From: Planctomycetota bacterium
Lineage (GTDB): Bacteria > Planctomycetota > Phycisphaerae > WQYP01
Direction of reading: 5' to 3'
NCBI GenBank assembly: GCA_021785155.1
Contig: JAJYGE010000544.1
Coordinates: 1 to 5,869 of the forward strand
DNA length: 5,869 bases
Shown here in pieces: positions 4,510 to 5,869 of the stretch. The position numbers were made by a program, and so were the translations under genes. The first letter of the stretch is position 1. Each line of letters starts with the position of its first letter. A model generated the notes under the pieces. It did no database searches. It saw nothing but the letters and a program-made list of their open reading frames with translations, and was not told the DNA's origin.

Positions 4510-5869
4510 TTACTGCCCCCAGACATCGGCGAAGGTCCATTCGCGGGTACCGCGGATGGGTGCTGCGCTGTTTTCCTCTGCCGGATCTTCCGCGTTGCCT
4601 GAATCATCGCATCGCATCACCATTTCCATGCCTGTGACCATGTACCGCAGGGCGTCCATGGCGTGGTCGCTGCCGGGCTGGGGCGTTGCGGTGGCTTTTT
4701 GACTTTCATCGGTGGCATACTGATATTCCGATGCTTCCTGAATTAAATGGTGGCAGCGGGAAACGATTTTTAATTTATCCGCCAGCAGCCGGGATTCCAC
4801 CACGGAAATACCCGCGGCAATGGAAGCCAGCGGGGCCTTTTCGCACCGCACATCATGTCGCCGCAGCATATCTATCAAATCGGGCCGGGAGCCGTCCGCA
4901 AAACAGCATTCGACATTCCAGCGCTTGAGTAACGCGGCAATTTTTTCCACCAGTTCCTCCAGCGGCACACGCCGGGCGTAAAATTCCTCAACAACGTAAA
5001 GCCGCCGATCTGGTCGCAGCACCCCTACCACCGCCGCCGCCGGATCGCGCCATCCCCAATCCACGCCGGCACATACCGCCAGCGGCTCCGTGTCGGCCAA
5101 AACTTCGGTATCCACGCCGGGGCCGGCAATGACATGATCGGCAAACGCCTCATACACCAATCCTTCCGGAGCCGCCCAAAGGCCATCAAGCAGCCGCTTT
5201 CGGCGCACGCCGGAAAGCCGATCCAGCGTGGCGCGATAGCTCCGGCCGGCAACGGTGTACAGGCCGGATTGGCGATCAAAGAAAATCGGATTGTCCTCAT
5301 GGCGACTGTTCAAGCGGCGCATGAGGCCCGCGTTGGCCCGCACATGAAGCCAATGACCCGGATGCGACGGATTACATTCCGCGATGGCCTGCTGATACGG
5401 CATGATGCCGTGCCGCAGACGGGTGAGGAGTTTTTCCCAATCCGAAAGCGTTAATTCGGTGGCTTCGCAGGCCAGAATCATATCGTATTCACTGGACATG
5501 ACCCGATCGGAATTATCCAGCCCGCCGAGCACAAGTTCCGAGCCGTTCTCCAGCACATAGCCCGTGCGGCGGCCCCGCGTGACACCCTGACGGATGGAAT
5601 GGCCCGCGGGCAATACCTTTTCTTCCAGCGTTACCAGGGCGGATTGAGTCAGGCTCACGCGCGTTTTCCGCGCCAGCAGACAACGCATGGCGCTATATTT
5701 TTGCATGCACAGAAACATTTTTTCCAGCGCCGCCCGGGTTTTACCCGTGCCCGCCGGCCCGGCCAGCAACACTTCCCGCTCATGGGTGTAAAACAATTCC
5801 TCCGCCGCTCCCAGCGGCTGATACGGTTGGGCATCGATTACCGCGTCGTTTTTTTGCGCCCCGCGCCTG
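4510..5869 (-). CDS. Phage-type terminase large subunit (5' end beyond window)
   Basis: The minus-strand frame is open from the right edge to TAA at 4512-4510, about 452 visible residues. It continues at least 24 codons upstream of the TTG at 5796, so that TTG is not the true start. Counting from that TTG, the ATPase has Walker A GPAGTGKT (13-20), a Walker B-like stretch YDMILACEA (104-112) with E111 as likely catalytic acid, and AECNPSHPGHWL (139-150), the coupling-motif region. A linker LWAAPEGLVYEAF (206-218) leads to an RNase H-like nuclease with GVDWG (D246), FADGSRPD (D301) and SDHAMDALRYM (D377/D381), the expected acidic residues. Such enzymes pump and cut DNA during head packaging. 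Walker B has cysteine where aspartate is common. The frame is intact and shows no decay. Downstream, where a portal gene would be usual, there are only repeats, so this is a prophage or gene-transfer-agent relic, or the end of a packaging module. Confidence 0.93.
   Translation of the reverse strand, partial: RRGAQKNDAVIDAQPYQPLGAAEELFYTHEREVLLAGPAGTGKTRAALEKMFLCMQKYSAMRCLLARKTRVSLTQSALVTLEEKVLPAGHSIRQGVTRGRRTGYVLENGSELVLGGLDNSDRVMSSEYDMILACEATELTLSDWEKLLTRLRHGIMPYQQAIAECNPSHPGHWLHVRANAGLMRRLNSRHEDNPIFFDRQSGLYTVAGRSYRATLDRLSGVRRKRLLDGLWAAPEGLVYEAFADHVIAGPGVDTEVLADTEPLAVCAGVDWGWRDPAAAVVGVLRPDRRLYVVEEFYARRVPLEELVEKIAALLKRWNVECCFADGSRPDLIDMLRRHDVRCEKAPLASIAAGISVVESRLLADKLKIVSRCHHLIQEASEYQYATDESQKATATPQPGSDHAMDALRYMVTGMEMVMRCDDSGNAEDPAEENSAAPIRGTREWTFADVWGQ

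Noticed and set aside
5025..5454. Frames within the terminase region on both strands
   Set aside because: They are shadows of the terminase, whose own frame shows all family motifs.

Overview
The window looks like accessory, repeat-rich DNA from a diderm environmental bacterium, most plausibly of the Planctomycetota/Verrucomicrobiota sphere. Reasons: two exosortase-type (PEP-CTERM/VPLPA-like) surface-protein genes, a phage-type terminase, long gene-free stretches filled with dispersed repeats, and Shine-Dalgarno sites in front of the real genes. The phylum is inference; no rRNA or tRNA is present.

Layout. Positions 1-120 (minus strand) hold the signal-peptide start of a secreted protein that runs off the left edge. 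Positions 208-741 (minus) are decayed coding DNA, including a remnant of a DUF4190-like membrane protein split by a 130-bp segment between 12-bp direct repeats. Positions 760-1320 carry dispersed repeats and a hairpin but no credible gene. Positions 1412-3831 hold two plus-strand cassettes. Each has a conserved leader with two small hairpins, a Shine-Dalgarno site, a nearly identical signal peptide, an unrelated secreted domain, a nearly identical C-terminal sorting tail and the same short motif after the stop codon. Positions 3835-4508 are repeats again, mostly inverted copies of those on the left. Positions 4510-5869 (minus) encode a phage-type terminase large subunit whose 5' end is cut by the window edge; no portal gene follows it.

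How it fits together. The two surface proteins would be exported by Sec, and their tails recognised by an exosortase encoded elsewhere. They share all control and sorting parts but differ in the middle, which suggests a family built by duplication and exchange of the central domain, probably co-regulated through the shared leader. The surrounding inverted repeats offer sites for recombination. The terminase looks like an isolated prophage or gene-transfer-agent relic, or the edge of one, and has no evident functional link to the surface proteins.
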